Source: Candidatus Aerophobota bacterium (GTDB taxonomy: Bacteria > Aerophobota > Aerophobia > Aerophobales > AE-B3A). Taken from it: a stretch of DNA of 7,593 nucleotides. The notes beneath the pieces were generated by a model. That model did no database searches and was not told where the DNA came from. It saw nothing but the letters and a program-made list of their open reading frames with translations. The DNA lies in contig JAUWRE010000046.1 of assembly GCA_030610725.1 (NCBI GenBank), positions 1 through 7,593 of the forward strand, in the 5' to 3' direction. Shown here piece by piece: positions 1-5,993 of this stretch. Positions within the stretch are counted from its first letter, which is position 1, and each line of letters starts with the position of its first letter. A program made the translations under genes and the position numbers.

Positions 1-1
1 A

Positions 2-76
2 GGAAAACCTATTGCTATAACTCTTGATATGAGTGGCATGCCAAAAGTTCGTAGCAATGAATCAATCTGTCAATAA
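2..76 (+). CDS. Unidentified open frame entering from the left edge (3' end only)
   Basis: The plus strand is open in the second frame from the left edge through 24 codons and then meets three consecutive stops (TAA TAA TAG, positions 74-82). The visible peptide begins GKPIAITLDMSG and ends in ESICQ. I do not recognise it. The run of stops is compatible with the tail of a real gene converging on the restriction enzyme remnant, but 24 codons are too few to show coding, and a minus-strand frame is also open over positions 1-70. No terminator-like hairpin with a T tract follows. Treat it as a possibility only. Confidence 0.15.
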   Translation, partial: GKPIAITLDMSGMPKVRSNESICQ

Positions 77-167
77 TAATAGGGCTGTTCCCATTAATTT
101 AAGTTAGAGTCAACGGAATAATAGCCTCGGGAGTAGATCAGGCAGGTCATTGAAAAACACATTAATA

Positions 168-641
168 TTATCTTTTAAATTTCTCAAAATATTTATCAAT
201 TTCTGGTCTTAGCTCAATACCTATTCTTTCGAAACAATCCAATAAATCCTGGTATGCCCCTTCACCGCCAAGGAAATCCCAGAATTCTTGTGCTACTTTT
301 AGCTCATTCTTTAAATCTAGCATTCCTCTAATTGTCCATCTATTATATGGTTTGGGTTCATAGGGATTATAAGGTATAGCAATAAGCGTATTTACCTCCA
401 CTTTGGGATTTGCAGCCAACGTAGCGGCGGCCCACTCTAGTAGCGTTCTTTTGAATTCCTTGAATCCTCCAACATTTGGTTTCGCAGTCTTTATATCGAT
501 TAAGTATAACTCACCTTTCTTGCTTTCGAGTAAAACATCAATTTTAGTAGGCTTAACCTTTCTCATTCTACCTTCTTGGCATACTTTTCTAATAGCTGAA
601 ATTTCTTCTGGTTTATTTGGAGTTGTAGCGAGGGCTACTCT
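168..641 (-). pseudogene. C-terminal remnant of a TdeIII-like type II restriction endonuclease
   Basis: The clean part with an ATG is 132 codons (566 down to 168), but the same frame stays open and looks coding back to 641, adding about 25 residues (VALATTPNKPEE, EGRMRKVKPTK) before a TAA at 642-644. I recognise the pattern from memory as the TdeIII restriction endonuclease family (GGNCC-cutting prototype): KIDVLL, then LYLIDIKT, GGFKEFKRTLLEW, IPYNPYEPKPYNRWT and EFWDFLGG. Counting from the ATG at 566, Asp10 and Asp24-Ile-Lys26 fit a PD-(D/E)xK nuclease core. The N-terminal half is missing. A likely continuation (FSEDQIEGIEQVLK) lies at about 681-640 in another frame, the frame of hycI just after its stop, which suggests a frameshift near 640-650. 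No methyltransferase is visible. I infer a decayed, probably inactive gene; the family call is firm, the loss of function less so, because a sequencing indel could mimic the break. Confidence 0.75.
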
Positions 642-681
642 TTAATACTTGTTCGATACCCTCAATTTGATCTTCTGAAAA

Positions 682-1173
682 CTAAGAAATTTCTTCTAGC
701 TCCTGGAAACTCTTTCCTTTGAGAATTTCAATGATGTTCCTGGCACTATCCTGGACTCTTTCACTTATTCTTTGAAAATCCTCCATCCTCTCGGGCTGGA
801 TGCCAATAAGAATAATCTTCTCCGTCCACTCATCTAAATAAGAAATGAGCAGCGAAAGAGGAATGTTATGGGTGGTAAGATAGGACTTATCTATCTTTTC
901 TGAAGGAATTACCCTGAACTCCCCTGGCTTCAGATCCATCTGTGCTGCATCCACTATCACCAGGTATTCTGGTTGGGTCTTTTTTACAAGAGAAGTGAAA
1001 TTCTCTGGAGTTGTTCCACAATCAAGCACCAGCCAGTCATCTGACTGAAAGTTTTGAGCGATAAAAGAACCTATTCCATCATCTCCTCGACAGATATTAC
1101 CTAAACCCATTAACATATATTTCTTTCTCTGTTGGGGAGAACATTTTCTTCTTTTTAAGCTCATCTCATTCAT
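682..1173 (-). CDS. hycI: Hydrogenase maturation protease, HycI type
   Basis: This is a nickel-dependent cytoplasmic endopeptidase that removes the C-terminal tail of the large subunit of group 4 (Hyc/Hyf/Mbh) [NiFe] hydrogenases once the metal centre is built. The 163-residue product matches E. coli HycI along its length: GLGNICRGDDGIG at 23-35, CGTTPEN at 52-58, IVDAAQMDLKPGEFRVI at 73-89, TTHNIPLSLLI at 100-110 and GIQPE at 124-128. Asp32, Asp75 and His102 correspond to the nickel ligands Asp16, Asp62 and His90 of E. coli HycI. The ATG at 1173 has a weak GTGGA site five bases upstream. It gives a basic N-terminal extension of about 18 residues; the ATG at 1116 (Met20) would give the usual length and is a real alternative. 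The gene lies 141 bp after the Fe-S gene and may have its own promoter. Its presence says the operon makes a true NiFe hydrogenase. Confidence 0.93.
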   Translation of the reverse strand: MNEMSLKRRKCSPQQRKKYMLMGLGNICRGDDGIGSFIAQNFQSDDWLVLDCGTTPENFTSLVKKTQPEYLVIVDAAQMDLKPGEFRVIPSEKIDKSYLTTHNIPLSLLISYLDEWTEKIILIGIQPERMEDFQRISERVQDSARNIIEILKGKSFQELEEIS

Positions 1174-1175
1174 TT

Positions 1176-1295
1176 TTATCCACTTTTTTCCATCTGATAG
1201 GATACAAGATTAGACCTCTCTGTCAATCTCATTATTCTCTTGGCTAAATCGAATAAATGAACCCATAAAATACCATCAATATTGGATTTTGTCAT
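1176..1295 (-). CDS. Possible 39-residue small protein between the Fe-S gene and hycI
   Basis: An ATG-started frame opens 19 bases after the Fe-S gene stop and closes with TAA two bases before the hycI ATG, the tight spacing expected for translational coupling. It fills nearly all of the gap. The product reads MTKSNIDGILWVHLFDL and continues with a basic stretch (AKRIMRLTERSN), so it could form an amphipathic helix; I see no membrane segment and no known motif. Against it: there is no Shine-Dalgarno sequence before the ATG (the upstream bases are pyrimidine-rich), the frame is short, and a promoter-like pair lies inside it. It may simply be a chance open frame in an intergenic region. Confidence 0.25.
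   Translation of the reverse strand: MTKSNIDGILWVHLFDLAKRIMRLTERSNLVSYQMEKSG
1199..1226 (-). promoter_or_regulatory. Candidate sigma-70-type promoter for hycI
   Basis: Read on the minus strand, a perfect TTGACA (1226-1221) is followed after 16 bases by TATCCT (1204-1199), a four-of-six match to the -10 consensus. Transcription would start near 1192, giving a leader of about 20 nt before the hycI ATG at 1173. It lies in the longest gap of the operon apart from the repeat-bearing one, which is where an internal promoter would be expected. The weak -10 and the low information in such motifs keep this provisional. Confidence 0.4.
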
Positions 1296-1314
1296 TGAGA
1301 AGGTGGAAGTAGGG

Positions 1315-1971
1315 CTAACTTCCCCACTCTTCTTTTAAGGTAAGTTGTTTTCTACATCTGGGGCAGAGAATACGTAGATGGTCAGAACGTCCCAAAGGTG
1401 CTTCTTTTTTCCGGCCCACCCTCTCTTCTAACAGCCCTATTTCTTCATGGGAAGCAAGAAATAGATTAGGATTGGAAAATGCCTGTGGGCCTAACCTTTC
1501 TACCAGCCAGTGAAGGTGTTTTTCTGTAGTAATAGGCTCACCACAGTACTCACAGAATACCAATTTATCCTCGACGGTGACCATACACTCTTTCCTATCC
1601 AGAGTAGCTAAGTCATACTTCTGGGTTAGATGAACTCCTTTTTCAGTGAGGCAATTGGCCTCACATTGACCACAGAAGATACAGATATCATAATGAAGGA
1701 CCATTCTGCGAAAACCAGGAGGGGGCAATTGGGAATTTTCTTCTCTATCGTCCGCGCCAGACTCTTTGGTTGTTTCTATAATCTCAATAGCTTTGGCTGG
1801 ACAGACATTAGCGCAAGCCCCGCAAACAACACATTCTTCCTGGCTGAACTCTGGTTTGCCTCGATAAGCGGGAGCTGCTGGCGCAGGAATTTTAGGAAAT
1901 TTAGTAGTGTAGGGACCTTTTATCAGAGCAGTGAAAGCTTCTTTTAGCTCTCGCAATTTAGGGTATTTCAT
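1315..1971 (-). CDS. HycF/MbhN-like 2[4Fe-4S] hydrogenase subunit with C-terminal zinc-ribbon-like domain
   Basis: This is the electron-wiring subunit that carries electrons between ferredoxin or a partner enzyme and the hydrogenase small subunit, on the cytoplasmic face of the complex. Two four-cysteine sets are visible: Cys47-50-53-57 (CVVCGACANVCP) and Cys97-100-103-107 (CIFCGQCEANCL), each able to hold a [4Fe-4S] cluster; the second has Leu instead of Pro after the last Cys. They are separated by a long polar loop (about 66-86). After residue 135 come CxxC at 140/143 (FCEYCGEP) and CxxC at 203/206 (LCPRCRKQ), a metal-ribbon arrangement also found in E. coli HycF (CxxC, then CPECKRQ). The N terminus (LRELKEAFTALIKGP) is typical of the HycF/EchF/MbhN group. 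The ATG overlaps the mrpG stop by 4 nt (ATGA) and has AAGGAAG seven bases upstream. The group 4 assignment is firm; the exact subfamily is not. Confidence 0.88.
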   Translation of the reverse strand: MKYPKLRELKEAFTALIKGPYTTKFPKIPAPAAPAYRGKPEFSQEECVVCGACANVCPAKAIEIIETTKESGADDREENSQLPPPGFRRMVLHYDICIFCGQCEANCLTEKGVHLTQKYDLATLDRKECMVTVEDKLVFCEYCGEPITTEKHLHWLVERLGPQAFSNPNLFLASHEEIGLLEERVGRKKEAPLGRSDHLRILCPRCRKQLTLKEEWGS

Positions 1972-2294
1972 TTTTTGTCTTCCTTAAGTTTATCGACGAC
2001 GCTCTTCTCCCAGAGTTTAATTCCGGAACGATGAGCAGCATGAGCAATAGCATGAGCCCCAGTAGGTGAACTCATTACGATAAAAACAATAGCCAGGATA
2101 GACTTCCATAAGAAACCGCTTAAAAGGAAGGTCCCAAAAAGGATAAAACAGGTTCCCAGGGTTACACACTTGGTTGAAGCCTGCAGACGATTATAGACAT
2201 CAGGCAATCGCACCAAACCAATACAACCTAATAAATCAAAGGCTAATCCAACTATGAGGAATATTTTTCCTATTACTGCCACAATCTCACTCAT
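1968..2294 (-). CDS. mrpG: MrpG/MnhG/MbhC-like antiporter subunit
   Basis: This small membrane subunit belongs to the Mrp Na+/H+ antiporter module, equivalent to MbhC of membrane-bound hydrogenase. It has 108 residues, the family's normal size, with three hydrophobic segments at about 5-28, 45-62 and 65-77. Family marks are GLVRLPDVYNRLQAS (26-40), where Gln38 stands where His is common, and SSPTGAHAIAHAAHRSG (75-91) at the end of the last helix. The tail is short and charged. Its ATG lies within the 3' end of mrpF, with an 8-nt overlap, and the purine-rich AAGGGAAGGGA of the mrpF tail serves as ribosome site. Its own stop overlaps the Fe-S gene start by 4 nt, so translation of the antiporter and electron-transfer subunits is probably coupled. 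Confidence 0.93.
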   Translation of the reverse strand: MSEIVAVIGKIFLIVGLAFDLLGCIGLVRLPDVYNRLQASTKCVTLGTCFILFGTFLLSGFLWKSILAIVFIVMSSPTGAHAIAHAAHRSGIKLWEKSVVDKLKEDKK

Positions 2295-2556
2295 CGAATC
2301 CCTTCCCTTCTAAGTATTTAGCCAAAGCTAAAGCTCCAATAAAGCCAAGCACAGCCCAGGCAATACCGATATCCATAAAGAATTTTCTAGGAGTATAAAT
2401 AGTAAAAAGGGCACAAAAACCAACCACCAGAATCCCCAGGATATCCACTGCTACAATCCTATCAGCAGGGGTTGGTCCGCGAAAGACGCGGTAAAGGCAT
2501 AGAAAACAGGAAATGATTAAGGGTAGAGAAAAAATGAGAGGTATGTCAGTCATCAT
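2287..2556 (-). CDS. mrpF: MrpF/MnhF/MbhB-like antiporter subunit
   Basis: This is an 89-residue protein with three membrane helices (about 5-23, 35-54, 62-82), equivalent to MrpF and to MbhB of archaeal membrane-bound hydrogenase. The family signature RGPTPADRIVAVDILG spans 26-41; Asp32, Arg33 and Asp38 are the conserved polar residues, and Asp38 sits inside the second helix, as expected for a subunit lining an ion path. Two ATGs are adjacent (2556 and 2553). The first is preferred because AAGGAG lies eight bases before it and it overlaps the mrpE stop as ATGA. The 3' end overlaps mrpG. Confidence 0.93.
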   Translation of the reverse strand: MMTDIPLIFSLPLIISCFLCLYRVFRGPTPADRIVAVDILGILVVGFCALFTIYTPRKFFMDIGIAWAVLGFIGALALAKYLEGKGFDE

Positions 2557-3041
2557 TCAAAAATCTCCTTAAGAACCTTCTCGAACTTTCTAATAATCAT
2601 CTCCGTAGCCTCTTCCACATCTCTCGTTCTTACTTTGATCCAGTGAACATAGAGATAGCCGTCATCGGTCATCTCTACGGACAAAGTACCCGGAGTTAGA
2701 GTGATAGAGTTCGCCAGAGCCACCTTCGCCGTAGTATTGGTAAGAGTAGTCTTGACCTTGACAATTCCTGGTTCGATAGGAAGAGCAGGATGGAGGACTC
2801 GATAGGCAACATCAAAATTTGCCAATAGACAGTAATAAGTAAACAGGGGAATATAGTAAAGAAGATAAGCCAGACGTTTAATTTGAAAGAAATTCCTTGC
2901 CCGCTCAACAAACACATCGCCAAACCACAAAGCAATAAACATAGATACAACCAGCCCCACCAAAAGAGAAGGCAAATAAAGAGTCCAGGTGAGCACCATC
3001 CAACAAAGAAAAGATATAATACCCAGAACTAATTTCTTCAT
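2553..3041 (-). CDS. mrpE: MrpE/MnhE/MbhA-like antiporter subunit
   Basis: This 162-residue subunit has the normal MrpE layout. Two hydrophobic segments at about 4-43 are followed by a third at about 56-78 and then by a soluble domain. The soluble part carries the family marks PALPIEPGIVKVKT (85-98), LANSITLTPGTLSVEM (109-124) and LYVHWIKV (130-137), ending in a charged helix (REEATEM-like stretch, 140-162). MrpE is required for assembly and activity of Mrp antiporters, and its counterpart MbhA belongs to the ion-translocating arm of membrane-bound hydrogenase. The ATG lies one base beyond the mrpD stop, with GGGAGGA from the mrpD tail as ribosome site. Confidence 0.93.
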   Translation of the reverse strand: MKKLVLGIISFLCWMVLTWTLYLPSLLVGLVVSMFIALWFGDVFVERARNFFQIKRLAYLLYYIPLFTYYCLLANFDVAYRVLHPALPIEPGIVKVKTTLTNTTAKVALANSITLTPGTLSVEMTDDGYLYVHWIKVRTRDVEEATEMIIRKFEKVLKEIFE

Positions 3042-3042
3042 C

Positions 3043-4524
3043 CTATCCTCCCAGGATAATACTGCTATACTTTATTCCTTCTTGCAAAACTTCCACCGCT
3101 GGCTCTAAAATTACCTTCATCACCGGATAGAAGAAAATCCCCAACCCCACACATGCTACAGCTAAAACTATCATAGAAAAGCACATAGAAAGAGGGGCTT
3201 CTTTTATCCTCTCCAATTCTTTCTTTAACTTTCCGAAAAAAGTATTCCTCTGCATCCTCAAATAATAAGCTAAAGTTAAAACAGAGGCTAAAATAGCCAG
3301 CACAGCCAGGACAAAATGATTGGCCTGGACAAGCCCGATGATAATGAATAACTTGCTCCAGAAACCATTGAAAGGAGGAATTCCCGATATGGACAACGAA
3401 GCAATGGTAGAGGTTGCTCCGGTAACAGGCATTACTTTACTCAATCCCCCCATTTTATTCAGTTTTCTCGTTCCTACAGAGTATTCCACTGCTCCAGAGT
3501 TCAGGAAAAGAAGCGATTTAAAGCAGGAATGGTTCAATAGGTGAAAGAGCGCCCCCAGAATACCCCAGTAGTTCCCGCATCCTAAACCTAGGATTATAAA
3601 TCCCATCTGAGAAATAGAGGAATAAGCTAAAAGTCTCTTCAAATCATCCTGTCTTAGAGCCAGTAGTCCACCCCCGAATATAGAGAGCAATCCTAGAATC
3701 ATGAAAACCCAGGAAACCTGAAGATTAAAGCCAAAAACATTGAAGAATATCCTCATCAGAGCATAGACTCCCAGAGCCTTAATTAGTACACCAGAAAGCA
3801 TTGCCGAAACAGGAGCAGGAGCACTGGGATGAGCATCAGGCAGCCAGGCATGAAAAGGAATTATAGCCGCTTTTATTCCGAAACCAGTCAAAAAGAGAAC
3901 CATAGAAAAGGAAAGAAGAGTGCTGCCATTCCCCTGAATAGTCCTTCCTACATCAGCCATATTTAGACTTCCAGTCAAACCATAGAGAAGCCCTATGGAG
4001 AAAAGGATAAGAATAGTAGCAATTGACCCCATAACCATATATTTAAAAGAGGCTTCCAGTTCCTCTGCTTCTACCCCAAAAGCAACCAGAGCATAGGAAG
4101 ATATGGCAGCAATTTCGGCAAAGACAAAGAGATTAAAGAAATCTCCGGTGAGAACAACCCCGTTCATTCCGGTGAGCATAAGCATAAAAAGACCATAGTA
4201 TTTGGACTTGGCGGTGAACTTCTTCATATAGCTGACCGAATAAACAATAGCCAGAAAGCCAACTACATTTATTATGATGAGCATAAGCCGACTTAATCCA
4301 TCTAGAACCAGGTTTATCCCCTGTGGAGGAAGCCATTTCCCCATGTTATAGACGAGAACCTCCCCTTTATCCAGGGTAAGAATTAAAATAAAGGGTAGAA
4401 TAGCCAGGATAAGAGCAGCAATAGTAGCCAATATGTCACTATAGGTTTCCCTGGTCTTTCCTAAGAGGACTACAACGAAAGCTGTCCCTAAAGGAATAGC
4501 TATAAACAGAGGAAGAAGATTCAT
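3043..4524 (-). CDS. mrpD: MrpD/MbhH-like large antiporter subunit (NuoN/NuoL/NuoM family)
   Basis: This 493-residue polytopic protein, about 14 helices, is the main ion-pumping subunit of the Mrp module and equivalent to MbhH. The pumping residues of the family are intact. Glu137 lies in TM5 (FNLFVFAEIAAISSY) and Lys218 in TM7 (GFGIKAAIIPFHAWLPDAH); both match the positions found essential in Bacillus MrpD. Lys249 is in TM8 (VLIKALGVYAL), the FHLLNHSCFKSLLFL segment is at 327-341, and Lys391 is in TM12 (FNGFWSK). The linker DDLKRLLAYSSISQMG is at 293-308. The start is well supported: AAAGGG lies seven bases upstream and the gene begins 4 nt after the mrpC stop. As the only large antiporter in the window with the full Glu/Lys set, it is probably the working proton or sodium channel. 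Confidence 0.95.
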   Translation of the reverse strand: MNLLPLFIAIPLGTAFVVVLLGKTRETYSDILATIAALILAILPFILILTLDKGEVLVYNMGKWLPPQGINLVLDGLSRLMLIIINVVGFLAIVYSVSYMKKFTAKSKYYGLFMLMLTGMNGVVLTGDFFNLFVFAEIAAISSYALVAFGVEAEELEASFKYMVMGSIATILILFSIGLLYGLTGSLNMADVGRTIQGNGSTLLSFSMVLFLTGFGIKAAIIPFHAWLPDAHPSAPAPVSAMLSGVLIKALGVYALMRIFFNVFGFNLQVSWVFMILGLLSIFGGGLLALRQDDLKRLLAYSSISQMGFIILGLGCGNYWGILGALFHLLNHSCFKSLLFLNSGAVEYSVGTRKLNKMGGLSKVMPVTGATSTIASLSISGIPPFNGFWSKLFIIIGLVQANHFVLAVLAILASVLTLAYYLRMQRNTFFGKLKKELERIKEAPLSMCFSMIVLAVACVGLGIFFYPVMKVILEPAVEVLQEGIKYSSIILGG

Positions 4525-4528
4525 TACA

Positions 4529-4864
4529 CTACCCTTTCAATTTCCGAATCTTGGTTATATCAAATGTCTTGTATTTTTGATAGATACGCATGCAGAGAGA
4601 TATAATTAAAGCTAAGCTAGCTATACTAATAACTATGGCCGTAATGACCAATGCTTGAGGTAAAGGGTCAACAAAATTTGTCCCTTCTACTCCCGCCGTA
4701 ACAATAGGAGGGAAGCCTCCTTTCTTATAACCTAAAAGAATCAAAAAAAGGCTGACCGAATACTCCATAATCACTATTCCCATAACCATCTTTAACAGAT
4801 TCTTTTTAATCAAAACACAATAAAGACCGATAAGGAAAAGTATAAAAGATAAGAAGAATATCAT
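4529..4864 (-). CDS. mrpC: MrpC/MnhC/MbhG-like subunit (NuoK family)
   Basis: This 111-residue, three-helix membrane protein is related to NuoK of complex I and to MbhG. Helices are at about 2-18, 26-46 and 70-92. The family block VDPLPQALVITAIVIS is at 65-80, and the first loop KKNLLKMVMGIVIME (20-34) corresponds to the conserved Asn/Lys-rich turn before helix 2; Glu34 lies within that helix. The ATG overlaps the mrpB stop as ATGA. The last codons of mrpB form a very strong purine-rich ribosome site (AAGGGGGAGAAG), favouring high translation of this small subunit. Confidence 0.93.
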   Translation of the reverse strand: MIFFLSFILFLIGLYCVLIKKNLLKMVMGIVIMEYSVSLFLILLGYKKGGFPPIVTAGVEGTNFVDPLPQALVITAIVISIASLALIISLCMRIYQKYKTFDITKIRKLKG

Positions 4865-5319
4865 TTTTGTTCTTCTCCCCCTTCTCCGGCAATTCTAAAA
4901 ATAACTAAGGCCAGAAAAACTGCAAATATTCCTCCCCCTACCTTCAATCCAATGGCAATATTAGCTAAAGGAATAAAACCGGCGCTGAGAAGCTTCAAAG
5001 GCTCTCCCTTGGGAAGAAAGTTGGAAAAAAACCACCCACCGATAAAGATTCCCAAGACAGCCAGAATAAGAAAAAAGAGGGCGCCTGTACTCTCCAAAAG
5101 GGAAGCGAGAGACCTTTTCATCTTTTTCTCCGCTACTTCCTTTCCGTAGGCAAGAGTAAGAAGGATAAAAGCAGAAGCAATCACCACTCCACCGGGAAAC
5201 CCTCCCCCTGGAGTAAGATGACCGTGTAATATCATATATATACCAAAAAGGATAACTATAGGAGCAAGAAATTTGATAACCGTCTTTACAATAAGAGTCA
5301 TTCCCTTATTTTCTTTCAT
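4861..5319 (-). CDS. mrpB: MrpB/MnhB/MbhF-like antiporter subunit
   Basis: This 152-residue membrane protein of the MnhB domain family has four helices, at about 9-31, 42-60, 75-97 and 116-144. The hallmark HLTPGGGFPGGVV (34-46) and the later GFIPLANIAIGLKVGGG (114-130) are the clearest family signatures. In membrane-bound hydrogenase the equivalent is MbhF, part of the sodium-path region with MbhD, E and G. The start overlaps the preceding stop by 4 nt with AGGGAG just upstream. The next in-frame Met (residue 7) is possible, but the first ATG has the better ribosome site. The Gly/Glu-rich tail (GEGGEEQK) seems dictated by the mrpC ribosome-binding sequence it encodes. Confidence 0.94.
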   Translation of the reverse strand: MKENKGMTLIVKTVIKFLAPIVILFGIYMILHGHLTPGGGFPGGVVIASAFILLTLAYGKEVAEKKMKRSLASLLESTGALFFLILAVLGIFIGGWFFSNFLPKGEPLKLLSAGFIPLANIAIGLKVGGGIFAVFLALVIFRIAGEGGEEQK

Positions 5320-5834
5320 TTTCTCCCTACTTTCCTTAATACTACAATGGCTCCTAATATAGCTGTGAAGAGAACGGTTGCCTCTCCCAGTGTATCATAA
5401 GCTCTGAAATCCAAAAGCACCGCAGTAACTATATTTGCTGAACCTGTTTTAACCAATCCATCCCTGATATAGCCTTCAGAGACTGTCATCAAAGGAAAAC
5501 CAAATTGGGGAAGATCCAGAAGTGCTTTATAAGCAAAGAAAGCAAAAAGAACCAGGAAGATAGTTGTAACTATGGCGCTGAAGGTCTCCTTTGCTCCCTT
5601 TATTCCCATAGTATCCTTCTTTATGGGAACAGCTCTTATTAAAATAACCAGAGCTATCACCTCTACTATTGTCTGAGTAATGGCAGTGTCTGGAGCCTGA
5701 AGATAAAGAAATACCACACACAAAATCAGACCGACTAAAGACAGAGAAATCACTGCCGACAGTAGGTATTTGGTGTGGATCGCTACCAGAGAACCCACAA
5801 TCATAAGGATTACCAGACTATAGAGCTCAAACAT
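5316..5834 (-). CDS. Fused MbhD-MbhE protein (MrpA C-terminal domains)
   Basis: This 172-residue product combines two units that are separate proteins in archaeal Mbh and form the C-terminal part of MrpA in bacterial antiporters. Residues 1-70 (helices at about 5-20, 24-45, 53-69) are MbhD-like, with LQAPDTAITQTIVEVIALV carrying Asp49 and Glu58. Residues 85-172 are MbhE-like, with two helices around a loop and the marks TGSANIVTAVLLDFRAYDT (130-148) and LGEATVLFTAILGA (149-162), including Asp142, Asp147 and Glu151. Such acidic residues sit near the proposed sodium route in Mbh. The ATG at 5834 has AGAGGA only three bases before it, closer than elsewhere in this operon. It is the first gene after the repeat-bearing 157-bp gap, while its 3' end overlaps mrpB by 4 nt. 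Confidence 0.9.
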   Translation of the reverse strand: MFELYSLVILMIVGSLVAIHTKYLLSAVISLSLVGLILCVVFLYLQAPDTAITQTIVEVIALVILIRAVPIKKDTMGIKGAKETFSAIVTTIFLVLFAFFAYKALLDLPQFGFPLMTVSEGYIRDGLVKTGSANIVTAVLLDFRAYDTLGEATVLFTAILGAIVVLRKVGRK

Positions 5835-5977
5835 TTTTCCTCTTGTAAATATTCAGCGAAGCACGTCATTGCGAGCGCAAGCGAAGCAATCTCATTCTTG
5901 ATCAGAGATTGCCACGTCATCCTGAAGGCTTTCAGGACTCCTCGCAATGACAGGAAGAAACGTATTTCACTGAACAT
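5810..5977 (-). other. Short ORF crossing the dispersed repeat into the next gene
   Basis: A 55-codon frame starts at an ATG 16 bases after the NuoL-like stop. It has AGAGGA five bases upstream (5983-5988), a better ribosome site than that of the following gene. It reads through the whole palindromic repeat and stops 22 bases inside the MbhD-MbhE gene in another frame. The middle peptide (NEIASLALAMT) is the typical translation of this repeat family, so the product is not expected to be a functional protein. It could act as a leader that carries ribosomes across the hairpin and re-initiates at 5834. Confidence 0.3.
5865..5951. repeat. Palindromic dispersed repeat (GTCATTGCGAG family, MITE/REP-like)
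   Basis: Perfect 11-bp terminal inverted repeats GTCATTGCGAG (5865-5875) and CTCGCAATGAC (5941-5951) enclose further pairs: GCAATCTC (5886-5893) with GAGATTGC (5905-5912), and CCTGAA (5921-5926) with TTCAGG (5931-5936). CACGTCAT occurs directly repeated at 5862-5869 and 5913-5920. The wording, including GCGAAGCAATCTC, is that of a short palindromic repeat scattered through many environmental bacterial genomes, usually between genes. It carries no gene. It lies inside the operon between the NuoL-like gene and the MbhD-MbhE gene. As RNA it would fold into a long hairpin, but no U tract follows, so it is not an evident terminator. Confidence 0.8.
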
Positions 5978-5993
5978 TTACTTCCTCTTTCAG

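Noticed and set aside
45..73. TTGACA on the minus strand as a promoter near the left edge
   Set aside because: No -10-like sequence occurs at 16-18 bases spacing.
123..150. Possible terminator (GCCT...AGGC) downstream of the restriction remnant
   Set aside because: The stem has only four pairs with a long loop and no following T tract.
403..645. Plus-strand open frame opposite the restriction remnant
   Set aside because: It is antisense to a stretch with clear family motifs on the minus strand and has no recognisable domain.
1630..1947. Plus-strand open frame opposite the Fe-S gene
   Set aside because: The minus strand carries the cysteine motifs; the plus product is composed of antisense residues with no motif.
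2696..2950. Alternative minus-strand frame inside mrpE
   Set aside because: It is wholly nested in mrpE, whose family signatures are unmistakable in the other frame.
4133..4336. Alternative minus-strand frame inside mrpD
   Set aside because: It is nested in the TM2-TM5 region of mrpD, which is intact in its own frame; no ribosome site or motif.
5527..5721. Alternative minus-strand frame inside the MbhD-MbhE gene
   Set aside because: It is a frame shadow of a gene with clear family motifs.
5865..5951. CRISPR repeat or intrinsic terminator
   Set aside because: There is a single palindromic unit without spacers or repetition, and no T tract after the stem on either strand.
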